In this document: one piece after another, positions 20,426 to 30,161 of the stretch
Numbering within the stretch: the first letter of the stretch is position 1
Layout of the letters: each line of letters starts with the position of its first letter
Assembly: GCA_024347235.1 (NCBI GenBank)
Contig: AP025283.1
Coordinates: forward strand, 682,001-746,000
DNA from: Aliamphritea spongicola
GTDB lineage: Bacteria > Pseudomonadota > Gammaproteobacteria > Pseudomonadales > Balneatricaceae
DNA length: 64,000 bases
Reading direction: 5' to 3'
Notes under the pieces: generated by a model
The model's input: the letters and a program-made list of their open reading frames with translations, nothing else
The model's database searches: none
What the model was told of the DNA's origin: nothing
Made by a program: the position numbers and the translations under genes

Positions 20426-21706
20426 TTACTGGCTTGCGACAGCTGCGGATGCTGCGCGGGTTTCAGCAGGAACCTCTGTAGGGCTGTTAGCCTGATTGTC
20501 GGTATTGGGTTTAGTTTCCGGCTCTTTGGCAGTCTCTGGCTCTTTGACAGTTTCCGGCTCTTTTGCGGCTTCCGGCTCTTTCTCTGTTTTTGTTCAGTCT
20601 CTGCTTCAGCGTTAACCGCTGTAGTATTGTCTGCGGGGTCTTCGGGTCTGACCGGAGAAGGGACGCTTTCTCTTGCCTCTTCCAGCCAGCCGTCGAAGGT
20701 TTTACGGTTTTTCTTTATCCAGTTCGCCGCATGACGTTTTATCTCTTCCGGAGATTTTTCGCCGCGCATCATGCGAAGATTCTGGGCACTTTCATCCGCC
20801 ACCGGAATTTGCAGCAGTGATAAGAAAGTGCGGGCGGCAGGATTGTCTGCCGCAAAGTCCTGATTCATAACAGCCCTGATCTGATCTTCTTCAAACCCCA
20901 GCTGAGCTGCCGTTTGGGGTTCTGTTAGTGCATTGTCGCCGGAGGTTTCTTCTGTGGGTAAACTGGCTGGCAGTACAACGCCTTCCAGTGTTTCAGCTGG
21001 CTCTACTGTTAACCAGATCACATCCTTACCCGGTACCAGTACACTGGAAATCCATTGTGGTAGCCAGGTGTAATACAACACGGGCTTACCGGATTTATAG
21101 CGCTTAATTGTCGTTTTCATAAGCGCAAAATAATCGCCCCGGTTGTGGCTGACAGTGTTGCTAAGGCCGTAAGTTTTCAGGTGGTCGTCGATAATATCCT
21201 TGCAGCCCCAGTCAGGGTTACAGCCGGTCAGGTCCGCTTTACCGTCTTTGTCGGTGTCGAACAGTGCAGCGACGGCCGGGTCAGCAAGATCATTGAGGCT
21301 TTTGATGCCGTGAGCTTCAGCGGTTTTTGTCGATCAGGTAACCCTGTTTCAGGCCGGGAATAATATTGCCGGTTTTCAGAATTGCTTTTACTCCGCCTGC
21401 TTTCTGATAGAACTCATCGTGCAGGACATCCCACATATGAACGCTGAAGTCAGCATCTCCGTAAGCCAGCGCCAATAGCATGGTGGCATAACCGGTTTGC
21501 TTTGCCGGGAGGACGTCATAACCGAGTTCCTGCAGGCCGGCGATGGCAATTTCACCGCGAAAATGTTCTTCAGGAAGAGAGGAAAACACAGGGGTAATGC
21601 TGACGCCGGAACCGGGCTGCAGAGGGGCATCGGTCGCCGCGTTGCCGAAGAGGCTGAAGCTGGCGAACAACAAGATGCTGATCAGCTGTTTAGGGATTTT
21701 TACCAT
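20426..21706 (-). CDS. Glycine betaine/proline-type ABC substrate-binding protein with KEPET tail
   Basis: A periplasmic protein of the ProX/OpuAC family: signal peptide at residues 1-23, then GYDVLPAKQTGYATMLLALAYGD and SVHMWDVLHDEFY, and after repair KKTAEAHGIKSL, DIIDDHLKTYGL, KPVLYYTWLPQWI. Two A losses (minus-strand runs near 21331 and 20587) break the reading. The second repair reveals a C-terminal tail of about 60 residues with a repeated KEPET unit, which a normal binding protein lacks. No permease or ATPase gene adjoins it, so it must work with a transporter encoded elsewhere or have a lone role. It converges on the HsbR-like gene with a 7-base gap. Confidence 0.8.
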
Positions 21707-22003
21707 GGCAACTTACCTCTGGCGCAGGTACTGCGGCTGACAATTCAGTTAAGTGCAGGGAATGACAGAGAGAATCACCGGCAAAGATGTAACACCTTTG
21801 AAGATGCTCTGTTTGAAACATTACCTCCCTGTTTCTGTGGGTACGCTGCATATCAGAGGGGCTAGCCTAGCATATCCTGAACAGTATCTGGGATGAATTT
21901 TGCCTGAATGTTGGCATTTTGAGGGTTGTTTTTCACCTTAACTCTTACTTAACCCCATAGCGCGTATGCTGTCGGCTTTCATGGCTAAGTGCAGGAGAAA
22001 AAG

Positions 22004-22766
22004 GTGAAAAATATGCAAGACTGACCGGTCTGGGGGCGATAAGCCTGTCCGCCGGACTCTGGGCAACTGCCGGTATGACAGCAGAGAGTGAGCCGGAGCT
22101 GAATATCAGCCTTGGGCTTGGGACAGGTTACAGTGAATCAATCTATAAAGGGATTGATGACGACACTGCTGCACTGCCGCTGTTTGATATTGAATATGGC
22201 AATTTTATATTTCTGGCCTGGAAGCGGGCTACACCTACTACGAAACTGAAACGTTGAGCCTGTATGCGGCGATTGCTGCAGATGATCTGGACGGCGAACG
22301 GACCGACAGCAGGCAATTGCGTGATCTGGGTGATGTGGACAGTGGTACAAACCTGGTACTGGGCGCGGAAATGATGACTGAAGTCGGTATGCTGAGCGCT
22401 TCCATTGCTCAGGATGTTGCTGATGAGCATAAAGGCACCCAGGTGAATCTTGAGTGGGGTGTCCCGGTTGAGTTTGGTGATCTGACGGTTCTGCCGGCGG
22501 TATCTGCCAGTTGGGTAAGTGACAAGTTAGTAAACCATTACTACGGTGTATCTGCCAGTGAGGCCCGTGTCGGCCGTGCAGCTTATGACGGTGACAGTGC
22601 CTGGATTTATGGTGTGGGTGTCGCGGCGGAATACGCGCTGAATCAGGAATGGACCATTATCGGCGCGGTTAATTATGAACATTACAGTGATGAGATTACT
22701 GATAGCTCGATCGTCAGTGAAGACTCAGCTGTTTCTGCGATGATGGGCGTCCGTTACCAGTTCTGA
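22004..22766 (+). CDS. MipA/OmpV family outer-membrane protein
   Basis: Start GTG 22004 follows GGAG at 21993-21996. Restoring one A in the run at 22007-22011 and one T near 22203-22206 gives a signal peptide (MKKYARLTGLGAISLSAGLW) and a 254-residue beta-barrel protein. The mature part alternates polar and hydrophobic residues, has many Tyr and Gly, and ends in a barrel signal with terminal Phe (MMGVRYQF). The family includes MipA, a scaffold for murein enzymes, and OmpV; the role here is not known. A terminator follows directly. Confidence 0.8.
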
Positions 22767-22797
22767 TACACGTCTTCCCCTGACGTACCGGAAAAAG

Positions 22798-22821
22798 AAA
22801 CGCTGCCTGTGCAGCGTTTTT
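22798..22821. terminator. Bidirectional terminator after the MipA-like gene
   Basis: AACGCTGC and GCAGCGTT form a perfect stem around CTGT, with A run before and T run after. It lies between two convergent genes. Confidence 0.85.
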
Positions 22822-22832
22822 ATGTCCGGATT

Positions 22833-24128
22833 TCAGTGTGTAAAAATGTGCTCGGGCCACTTCAGTGTGGCGATGACGCCGTCTTCAATATATTCAAGCC
22901 GGAGTTCCCAGTGGAGTTTCTGGCAGATCTGTTCCACCAGATGAATCCCCAGACCGAAACTGTTATCACTGTCGGTCAGTGTGGCCCCTTCATCGTGGTT
23001 TTCAATGCGCAGATAATGTTCATTGATTTCAATCTTAATGCTGCCTTCCTGAGTGTGCTGGAAAGCATTGCGTAACAGGTTATTGAGCACAATCCGCAGC
23101 GGGGTTACCGGCAGAAATTTATGGCCTGTGAAGTTTTCCCGGAAACTGAGTTCTACGGGCTTGTTTTCCAGTAGGTAGCCCAGATCTTCCATCAATTCAC
23201 TGACCAGCTGTGCCGGGACGATATTTTCCTGTTTAGGCGGTGTGTTGTTATCCCGGGATATCCATAACAGGGTCTCAGTCAGCTTTTGCATACTGGCATT
23301 GGCCCGGTTGATGCGTTCAAGGGGCGTTGCAGCGGTGCGGAAGATTCCATGCGGGCCAGCAATTCCATATTGGCTTTAATAACCGCAATGGGGGTACGTA
23401 ATTCATGGCTGGCATTACGTAAAAACGGTGTTCTTTTTCCAGCAGATCAGCGATTCGGACAAATGCGGTCTGCAGTTGATTAGCAATCTGATTAAGGTCG
23501 TGGAAATAAAAATCAGGGACCGGCTGCTGGAGTTTTTCAAAGGATAATTCTTCAGCCCATTTTGCCAGTGCATCGCTGCGGCGTGTCAGGCGCCGGCCGT
23601 ACAGCCAGACCACCAGAATCATCAGGAATACATAGACACCGCCCACATAGAGCCCCGGTCAAACAGCCGGTCAAACTCATTACGTTGTTCCTGGGATATT
23701 TTGTCGGCATTGAAGTCTGCCACGGCGTAGAGGATTCGCTGATCATGTAAACGGTGAGGGTAGATGAGCAAATAGCGGGAGCCTTCCCAGTCGTCATCGC
23801 CGTTGGGTGACCAGTCCACGTCGAGGTACTCACCGTCCTGCAGGTCGGTAAAGGGGATAATTTCATGATACAGGGAGGGCGCCTGACGCCAGTCATCAAT
23901 GTAAAAATTCAGCATACCTGTGTCCGGTAACGGGGTATCAGGATTACTGGCGTAACGTGTTTCGAACTCCTGAATTTCGACCTGTATACTCAGCTGTACC
24001 ATTTCTTTCAGGCCACGGGTCAGACTCTTGTCTACCAGTACCGTATAGATCAGTGCGGTAATCAGGGTCAGACTGAGAATCAGCAGGCTGAACTGCCTGC
24101 GCATGGTACGTTTGCCACGTCTAAACAT
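22833..24128 (-). CDS. Sensor histidine kinase (frameshifted)
   Basis: An inner-membrane kinase of about 432 residues: first membrane helix at about 12-32, a periplasmic domain of about 130 residues (DDWRQAPSLYHEIIPFTDL..), second helix (VYVFLMILVVWLYG), HAMP-like linker, H-box ASHELRTPIAVIKAN, and ATPase with NNLLRNAFQHTQ and a G2 box FGLGIHLVEQI. Losses near 23655 (G), 23425 (T) and 23323 (C) must be repaired to read it. Its first codons overlap the end of the regulator gene by 8 bases, so they form one two-component operon. The signal is unknown. Confidence 0.87.
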
Positions 24129-24807
24129 TGTTATCCCGTAATACGAATCCCTGCTGTGACAGGGTCTGGATCATTGCTTCTGCAAAGGGTTTATCCACCT
24201 GTTGGCGAAGGTTGTACATATGTACTTTCAGGCTGTTGGTATCCGGTGGGCTGTCCTGCCAGAGGCTGTATTCAAGGTCTTTTCGGCTGACGGGATTCGG
24301 GCTGGCGCGCATCAGGGTTTCCAGCAGGGTCCAGCAGCTGGGGGTCAGTTTCAGGGTGACACCGTCGCGGCTGGCATGACGGCTGTCCAGATTCAGAACC
24401 AGGCCGCCGACCTGCAGTTTACGTACCTGGCCGCTGCGCCGGACCGCCAGTGCCCGGACCCGCATGGCCAGTTCCTCCATCGCGAAGGGCTTTACCAGGT
24501 AGTCATCGGTACCGGCCCGAAAGCCGGCAATTTTATCTTCCAGTGTATCCCGGGCGGTGAGCATCAGAACCGGGGTGTCGGTACCCTGCTGACGCAGTTT
24601 CTCACACAGAGTAATGCCATCCATGCGGGGCAGCATCAGATCCAGTACCAGCACCTGATAGCTGTTTTCTGTCGCCAGTTTCAGACCGGCCTGACCATTA
24701 TATGCATGGTCGCAGGTGATGCCTTCCAGTGCCAGAAAGTCGGCCGTAGAGCTGGCCAGATCGATATCATCCTCGACCAGCAGAATCTCGATATTGGGTT
24801 GCGTCAT
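24121..24807 (-). CDS. OmpR-family response regulator
   Basis: An intact 228-residue regulator with a receiver domain (LLVEDDIDLA, phospho-Asp in LVLDLMLPRMDG, Lys in DDYLVKPFAM) and a winged-helix output domain (LKLTPSCWTLLETLMR, NSLKVHMYNLRQQVDKPF). The order regulator then kinase with overlapping ends is typical of QseBC/ColRS-like pairs. It is preceded on the same strand by the tail of an RND pump gene, so the system may once have controlled that pump. Confidence 0.9.
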   Translation of the reverse strand: MTQPNIEILLVEDDIDLASSTADFLALEGITCDHAYNGQAGLKLATENSYQVLVLDLMLPRMDGITLCEKLRQQGTDTPVLMLTARDTLEDKIAGFRAGTDDYLVKPFAMEELAMRVRALAVRRSGQVRKLQVGGLVLNLDSRHASRDGVTLKLTPSCWTLLETLMRASPNPVSRKDLEYSLWQDSPPDTNSLKVHMYNLRQQVDKPFAEAMIQTLSQQGFVLRDNNV

Positions 24808-24811
24808 GAAA

Positions 24812-25012
24812 TCAGTTCCTGAGGCTGGACAGTGGTTGCGCAGCGATACGGTACCGGGAGTGCTTTTGGGCTGCCTGTTTAAGATCTTCGCTGATCATTG
24901 TCATTGCCGGTATTAAAATCAGGGTAATGAAGGTTGAGAACAGAATACCATAGCCCGTGATAATTGCCGCGGGAATGGGGAACTGTGCTTGTTCAGATGT
25001 TGGAAAATCCAT
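24812..25012 (-). pseudogene. Remnant of an RND efflux transporter, C-terminal end only
   Basis: The frame carries PAAIITGYGILFSTFITLILIPAMTMISEDLKQ, the last membrane helix and cytoplasmic tail seen in RND pump proteins. Nothing upstream on this strand resembles the rest of a pump of over 1000 residues: within 200 bases lie only non-coding sequence and the oppositely oriented GntR gene. It ends just before the response regulator starts. I read it as the surviving 3' end of a deleted pump gene. Confidence 0.55.
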
Positions 25013-25181
25013 GAGTTTTTCTCGGTATCCGGAGGTTGAGGAAAGCGTATAAACACGGCGGTAAATGAGGGGTTAAAGATCCTGAATACGGTTCGGCAGC
25101 TGGCTGTAAATTGCGGCATTAAGGGAATCGCGTATATTTCAGCTGATCTGTCTTATTAATTTATCAAGGGTTTTTGCCCCT

Positions 25182-25895
25182 ATGAGTGCCCAGCACATCC
25201 CTCTGTATAAGCGTGTTGAACAGCATATTCTCAATGACATCGATGGCGGTCGCCTGGTCCCGGGGATCTTATTCCTTCTGAACCTCAATTGGCTGCTCAA
25301 CTGGATGTCAGCCAGGGAACGGTGAAAAAGCCATTGATAATCTGGTCAATGAAAAACGGTTGTTCCGGCATCAGGGAAGGGTACTTACGTATCAACGATT
25401 GATTTTAATAACAGCCTGTTCAGGTTCTTTTCCTATGGCGACGGTACCGGAAAAGGAGTCCGGATTCATAAGGAAGCCGGGGAACGGGCATTGCGTGCTG
25501 CCCCGAAACATATTTGCCAGCAGCTAGGTTATCCGGCGGAGAGCGAATTACTGTATATCCAGCGTCAGGGCTATATTCAGGAATTACCGATTCTGGTGGA
25601 ACATTGCTGGTGGTGTCCGGATGTACTGCCCGGGCTGGAAAAAGGCGATGTACATATACCGGACCTGATGTATGCCATGGTGGTGGAAAAGTATAAAGTG
25701 CCTGTGGTGCGGGCAGAGGAAACCCTGACCGCTGATATTGCCGATAAGCAGACCGCTCAGATTCTGGGGATTCCTGAAAAGTCTCCGGTAGTGGTGTTGG
25801 TGCGTCATACCTACAGCCGTAATAATAAGATGATTGAGTACCGTAAAACGGTCGGCCGGGCGGATAAATTCAGTTATAAAGCTGAGATTCGCTAA
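25182..25895 (+). CDS. GntR-family regulator with UTRA effector domain (frameshifted)
   Basis: The first 75 residues form the GntR winged helix (IPLYKRVEQHILNDI, PSEPQLAAQLDVSQGTVKKAI), followed by a UTRA ligand-binding domain that includes ILVEHCWWCPDVLPGL and VRHTYSRNNKMIEYRKTVGRAD. Single-base losses near 25266 (G), 25328 (A) and 25381 (G) break the N-terminal half; repaired length is about 238 residues. It lies directly upstream, on the same strand, of the usp-transporter-sauST genes. It is the obvious local regulator of that locus, and the two palindromes at 26176 and 30108 are candidate binding sites. Confidence 0.82.
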
Positions 25896-26290
25896 GTTTT
25901 TCGTCTTTTAACCCTCTTTTTTCTTTCTGATATCTGCAGGTATCGCCTGAAAGTTTTACTTGCAGATATTTCATCTCCCGCTTTTTCTTTGTTTTCTGAA
26001 TGTCATTGCCGACAGAGCCAGGCCAGGCTAAGTGACATGTTTTATATGCACTTTTTCGTTTCCGTTTCGTTTACTTCTTACTGCTGTTAAGCGGTAAGGA
26101 AGACATTACACAGCCAGACTGATTTTTCCGCAAGGCTATATTTAGGCTTGACTTACAGAGCTGACCGGTTACGATCATATAAGTCATATATATGAGTTAT
26201 ATGAAGTGTATCGGTGAAAAATGTATACCGATGTGTATTTCAGCCCTGAGGTGACGTTCCCTCAGGCAGATCATTACCGGAGACATTCGC
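25896..26290 (+). other. 395-base gene-free leader between GntR regulator and usp
   Basis: No ORF with a credible start was found here. It is T-rich just after the regulator (25896-25990) and contains the palindrome described at 26176-26203. The usp ribosome site (GGAGA) is at 26278-26282. The spacing suits an intergenic control region. Confidence 0.5.
26176..26203. promoter_or_regulatory. 28-bp near-perfect palindrome, candidate GntR operator
   Basis: The sequence is its own reverse complement apart from one mismatched pair (G at 26183 opposite G at 26196). The arms are CATATAA and TTATATG, around a TCATATATATGA core. It lies about 90 bases before usp. A site of the same layout (20 of 27 bases identical, no gaps) occurs at 30108-30134 before sauS. 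Confidence 0.6.
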
Positions 26291-26733
26291 ATGTATAAAA
26301 AATATGCGTCGCAGTAGACGGATCGGAAATGTCACTTCAGGCGGTGACGGCGGCGTCTGAAATTGCCACGGCTTTCAGCGCAGATCTGTTGTTGCTGCAT
26401 GTGATCCGGCCAATGAAAATACCCACCGAACTGGAGCGTTACATAAAAAGTGACGATCTGGCCAAGCTGCGTTCTTCTGCGCTGGAAGAGGTGGGTAAGG
26501 AAATTATGACCAACGCCCTGGAGGTGGCTCGTCAGCAGGGAACTGGAAATGTAACCGCTAAAGTCGCCAAAGGTGATCCGGCCGGTACTATCATCAAACA
26601 GGCAACAAAGTTTGAAGCAGATCTGATTGTGGTCGGTACCCGGGGACTGGGTAAGGTGGAAGGCGCACTGATCGGCAGTATTTCCAGGAAAATCGCTGAT
26701 ATTTCATCGATCAGCATGCTGATTGTTAAATAA
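26291..26733 (+). CDS. Universal stress protein, UspA family
   Basis: With one A restored in the run at 26296-26301 the N-terminus reads MYKKICVAVDGSEMS, the usual first strand of UspA. The C-terminal nucleotide site follows as VVGTRGLGKVEGALIGSIS. About 148 residues. It opens the transporter operon. Genes of this family are often found next to tripartite (TRAP or TTT) transporters, where a regulatory role has been proposed. Confidence 0.88.
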
Positions 26734-26927
26734 CCGGGCGTGGCCCACAGAATGTGCATAAATATTGCTGTAACTGACTGTAAAAAGATAAAAACCAAAT
26801 GTCTGTTGGGGTTTTACACGCTGGGTAAACAGCATGAAAATCCCGATTAGCCCGAGATAAAATAACAACGACACCGTGGTGGAAGCAGAACCCAGTTCTG
26901 TTATGACTAAGCGGTGCAAGGGTGATA

Positions 26928-28473
26928 ATGATGCTAGAGTTTTTGCAATACCTTCCGGACGTATTCACGCCCTGGAATTTCCTCGTGCTGGTGCTTGGCA
27001 CAGTGGGTGGCCTTATACTCGGTGCGACTCCGGGTCTCAGCCCTACCATGGCGGTAGCGCTGCTTATTCCCTTTACTTTTCATATGGAGCCGGCCACCGG
27101 TTTGATTCTGCTGGGGGCAGCTTATACCGCGACGGTAGCAGGGGGCGCAGTCAGTGCAATTCTGCTGAGTATTCCCGGTGCGCCGGCCAATATCGCCACC
27201 ACACTGGACGGTAACCCTCTGGCGAAACAGGGTAAGGCAACCGCCGCCCTGCATTACTGTTTTTAGCCTCATTCGTGGGCGGTGTGCTGGGTGTGCTGGT
27301 GCTGATTTTCTTCACGCCGACGCTGTCCCAGTGGGCACTGGGATTCGGTCCTTCACATCTGTTCTGGGTGGCTATTCTTGGGGTAACCGTAATCGGTTCA
27401 CTGGGCTCGGGCTCCGTGATTAAAGGCTTGTTCGCCGGGTTTGTGGGGCTGTGGATATCCACCATTGGCTATGATCCGGTACTGGGGGTGGAGCGTTTTA
27501 ACTACAGTGAGCATCTGGGCGGCGGTATTAATATCATCGCGGCGCTGGTGGGGCTGTTTGCAATCCCGCAGGTACTTTCAATGCTGACACCGCAGGATCT
27601 GCCGGGCGGTGTCACCAAGTTTGCTATGGAAGCCCAGAGTATCGCGATGTCGATCCGCGATACGCTGGTGCGCTGGAAGGCTCTGCTGGTAGGCAGTGTT
27701 ATAGGTGTGGTTGTGGGTCTGATTCCCGGTGCCGGTGGTCAGATTGCCGGTCTGGTGTCCTATGACCAGACCAAGAAAATGAGCCGCGACAAGGCAAAAT
27801 TCGGTAAGGGTGAACCTGCCGGTGTGATCGCGGCTGAATCGGCGAATAATGCGATGGTGGGTCCTTCACTGGTGCCGCTACTGACCCTGAGTGTCCCGGG
27901 GTCACCGACGGCGGCTGTCTTGCTGGGTGGGCTGTTAATTCATGGCCTGTTCCCGGGGCCGGCACTGTTTTCCGAGCATGGCCCGGTGGTCTGGACCTTT
28001 ATCAATTCCCTGCTGGTCGGTCAGCTGCTGATGTGTGTTTTCGGCATCATGATCAGCCGTTACAGCCGGTTTGTGATGGATATCCCCGAATACTATATGG
28101 CGGCAGCGATCACTGTGCTGGCGGTGTTCGGTACCTTCAGTGTGCAAAACAGTTTCTCAGATGTATTCGTCATGATGGGACTGGGGATCACCATGTATTT
28201 TGCCTCCAAGGTCGGTTTCAGTCCTTCACCGGTGGTACTGGGTATTATTCTCGGGCCGATTGCTGAGACTAACTTCCTGCAGGGGCAAATCATTGCACAG
28301 GTGGGGACGGTATGGTGCCGTATTTCTTCGGAGGTGCGCTGAATATCACTCTGGTCACCATTGTAGTCCTGTCGGTTGTTTACAGTGTCTTCAGTGAAAT
28401 GAAAGCCAAACGGCAGCAGCGTGCGGCACAGCAGGCTGATGACGACGGCTATGTTGTCGAGAAGGAGGCCTGA
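26928..28473 (+). CDS. Tripartite tricarboxylate transporter, large permease TctA family (frameshifted)
   Basis: The large membrane subunit of a TTT transporter, with about 12 helices and 515 residues. Family motifs seen: GATPGLSPTMAVALLIPFTF near the N-terminus and its internal repeat GLIPGAGGQIAGLVSYDQTK, then VPLLTLSVPGSPTAAVLLGG. Losses near 27248 (G) and 28306 (G) break the reading. The start is one of two adjacent ATGs at 26928 and 26931. It is followed by TctB- and TctC-type genes; order A-B-C differs from the classic C-B-A of tctCBA. The likely substrate is a sulfonate or carboxylate, judged from sauST downstream. Confidence 0.88.
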
Positions 28474-28475
28474 TC

Positions 28476-28973
28476 ATGTTAGCGAAACGTTTAACGGCAC
28501 TTGGCGGGCTGGCGCTGGCGGTACTTTTACTGAGCCTGGGCACCAACGTTGAATACGGTGAGGAAGCGTATTTCTTTCCGAATTTACTGACCTATTTTCT
28601 GTTCGGCTTTGCACTGATTCTGCTTATCACTGACGGTGAGTTACTGAGCTGGCTGAAGGAAATTGCTGATTTCCTATGGCGCTGGATGTTCGGCATTGTC
28701 GGGCAGGGTAATCCGGCCCGCTGGCCGGATGCCGTACGGCTGATTCCGATGTTTATCATCATTCTGCTGTATCTGTACTTTGCTGACATTGTCGGTATGT
28801 ACACCACGTCTTTTCTGGCTTTTGTTCTGATCACGGTGATTTATACACCCCTGCGTCCAAGGAGCCGCTCAGTACTGAAGAACACGGTGATAGGTGTGCT
28901 GTTTACCGGTGTGATTTATCTGATTTTCTCGGTGCTTCTGCAGTTGCAGACACCTTCCGCCTGGCTGATTTAG
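28476..28973 (+). CDS. Tripartite tricarboxylate transporter, small permease TctB family
   Basis: A 165-residue membrane protein with four predicted helices (about 6-22, 33-50, 85-105 and 110-150), as in TctB. Sequence conservation in this family is low, so the call rests mainly on its place between tctA- and tctC-type genes, its size and topology. It starts two bases after the permease stop. Confidence 0.8.
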   Translation: MLAKRLTALGGLALAVLLLSLGTNVEYGEEAYFFPNLLTYFLFGFALILLITDGELLSWLKEIADFLWRWMFGIVGQGNPARWPDAVRLIPMFIIILLYLYFADIVGMYTTSFLAFVLITVIYTPLRPRSRSVLKNTVIGVLFTGVIYLIFSVLLQLQTPSAWLI

Positions 28974-29041
28974 CCGGGCATTGCATGACCTGAAATGCTC
29001 GATACAACAATAAATACAGTCCCTGGGACGAGGAGTTATCC

Positions 29042-30025
29042 ATGCTGAAAAAGATCACTAAAACCCTGCAAACCTCTGCGCTGGCACTTGCCGTTGCAAG
29101 TGCGGCAGTACTGCCACAGCTGGCACAGGCGGATGCCTATCCGGAACGGCCGGTGAGTATGGTGGTTTCATATTCACCGGGTGGGGCAACGGATTTTCAG
29201 GCACGTATTGTGACTATGCTGGCGGGGAATGAAGATTATCTGGGGCAGCCCATGGTTATCCTGAATAAACCCGGCGCCGGCGGTAAAGTTGGCTGGGACT
29301 TCTTTGCCTCTAAAGCGAAAAAGAATGGTTATGAGCTGGCGGCTTATAACGTACCGCACTTCATTGCCCAGTCGATCGTTTTAAAACCAAATACAACATC
29401 GATAATCTGGAGCCAATTGCTAACTGGGGGCTGACCCGGCAGTACTGATTGTCGGTAAAGACAGCCCATTTAATACCCTTGAAGACCTGATGAACTATGC
29501 GAAGGAAAATCCGGGCAAGGTAACGTTCTCCGGTGCCGGTTTATATGTGGGTCATCATATTGCGTATCTGCAGTTTGCCAAGGCCTCCGGCCTGAAACTT
29601 ACCTACGTGCCACATAAAGGGGCACCCCGGCAATGAAGAGCGTTATGGGTGGCCAGGTGAAGGCCGGCTTTAATAACCTGTCGGATGCTTTCCGTAACCG
29701 TGACAGTGTGAAGATTCTGGCGGTAGCGGATCTGGAACGGAATAAGGAGTTCCTGCCGGACGTACCGACGTTTATGGAACAGGGGGTCGATGTGGATGAT
29801 TCCAGTGTGAACTTCCGCGGCATCATGGCCCGTAAAGGTACTCCTGACGAAGTAGTGGATTATCTGGCACAGCGTGTACCGATGATGTTTGAAGATAAGA
29901 AAACCCTGAAGAAAATGGATTCTGCCGGCTCTCCGGTGCGGATCATTCCCCGTGAAGAGGTCATCACCATGTGGAAAGAGCGTGAGGCCTATCTGAAAGA
30001 ACTGTTAGCCGATCTGAAAAAGTAA
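29042..30025 (+). CDS. Tripartite tricarboxylate transporter substrate-binding protein, TctC family (frameshifted)
   Basis: A periplasmic binding protein of about 328 residues: signal peptide at residues 1-31 (ending QLAQA), then YPERPVSMVVSYSPGGATDFQAR and VILNKPGAGGKVGWDFFA, the two signature loops that hold a carboxylate through water and backbone contacts in this family. The rest includes KVTFSGAGLYVGHHIAYLQF and GGQVKAGFNNLSDA. Three single-base losses (T near 29381, G near 29429, G near 29622) split it. An SD (GAGG-like, 29031-29034) precedes ATG 29042. Confidence 0.88.
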
Positions 30026-30074
30026 CGGTTGTCTGAAGCAGCACTGATGCCTGGTTAGATCAGCATCAGTGAAG

Positions 30075-30098
30075 GGCAGCATACAGCTGTATGCTGCC
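30075..30098. repeat. 24-bp perfect palindrome between tctC and sauS
   Basis: GGCAGCATACAG is followed directly by its exact reverse complement. A second hairpin (ACTGATGC 30043-30050 with GCATCAGT 30063-30070) lies just upstream. No T tail follows, so these may be RNA-processing or attenuating hairpins rather than a strong terminator. The structure probably sets the ratio of transporter to enzyme transcripts. Confidence 0.6.
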
Positions 30099-30107
30099 TG
30101 ATCTACA

Positions 30108-30134
30108 CATATAGCTGAGTTATGAGAGTTATAT
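30108..30134. promoter_or_regulatory. Second candidate operator, upstream of sauS
   Basis: It starts CATATA and ends GAGTTATAT at the same spacing as the palindrome at 26176-26202; 20 of 27 positions agree without gaps. It lies 28 bases before the sauS start, where a bound repressor would block transcription or translation. Confidence 0.5.
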
Positions 30135-30161
30135 CAATATCCGGATCAGTGGAGATTTGTT

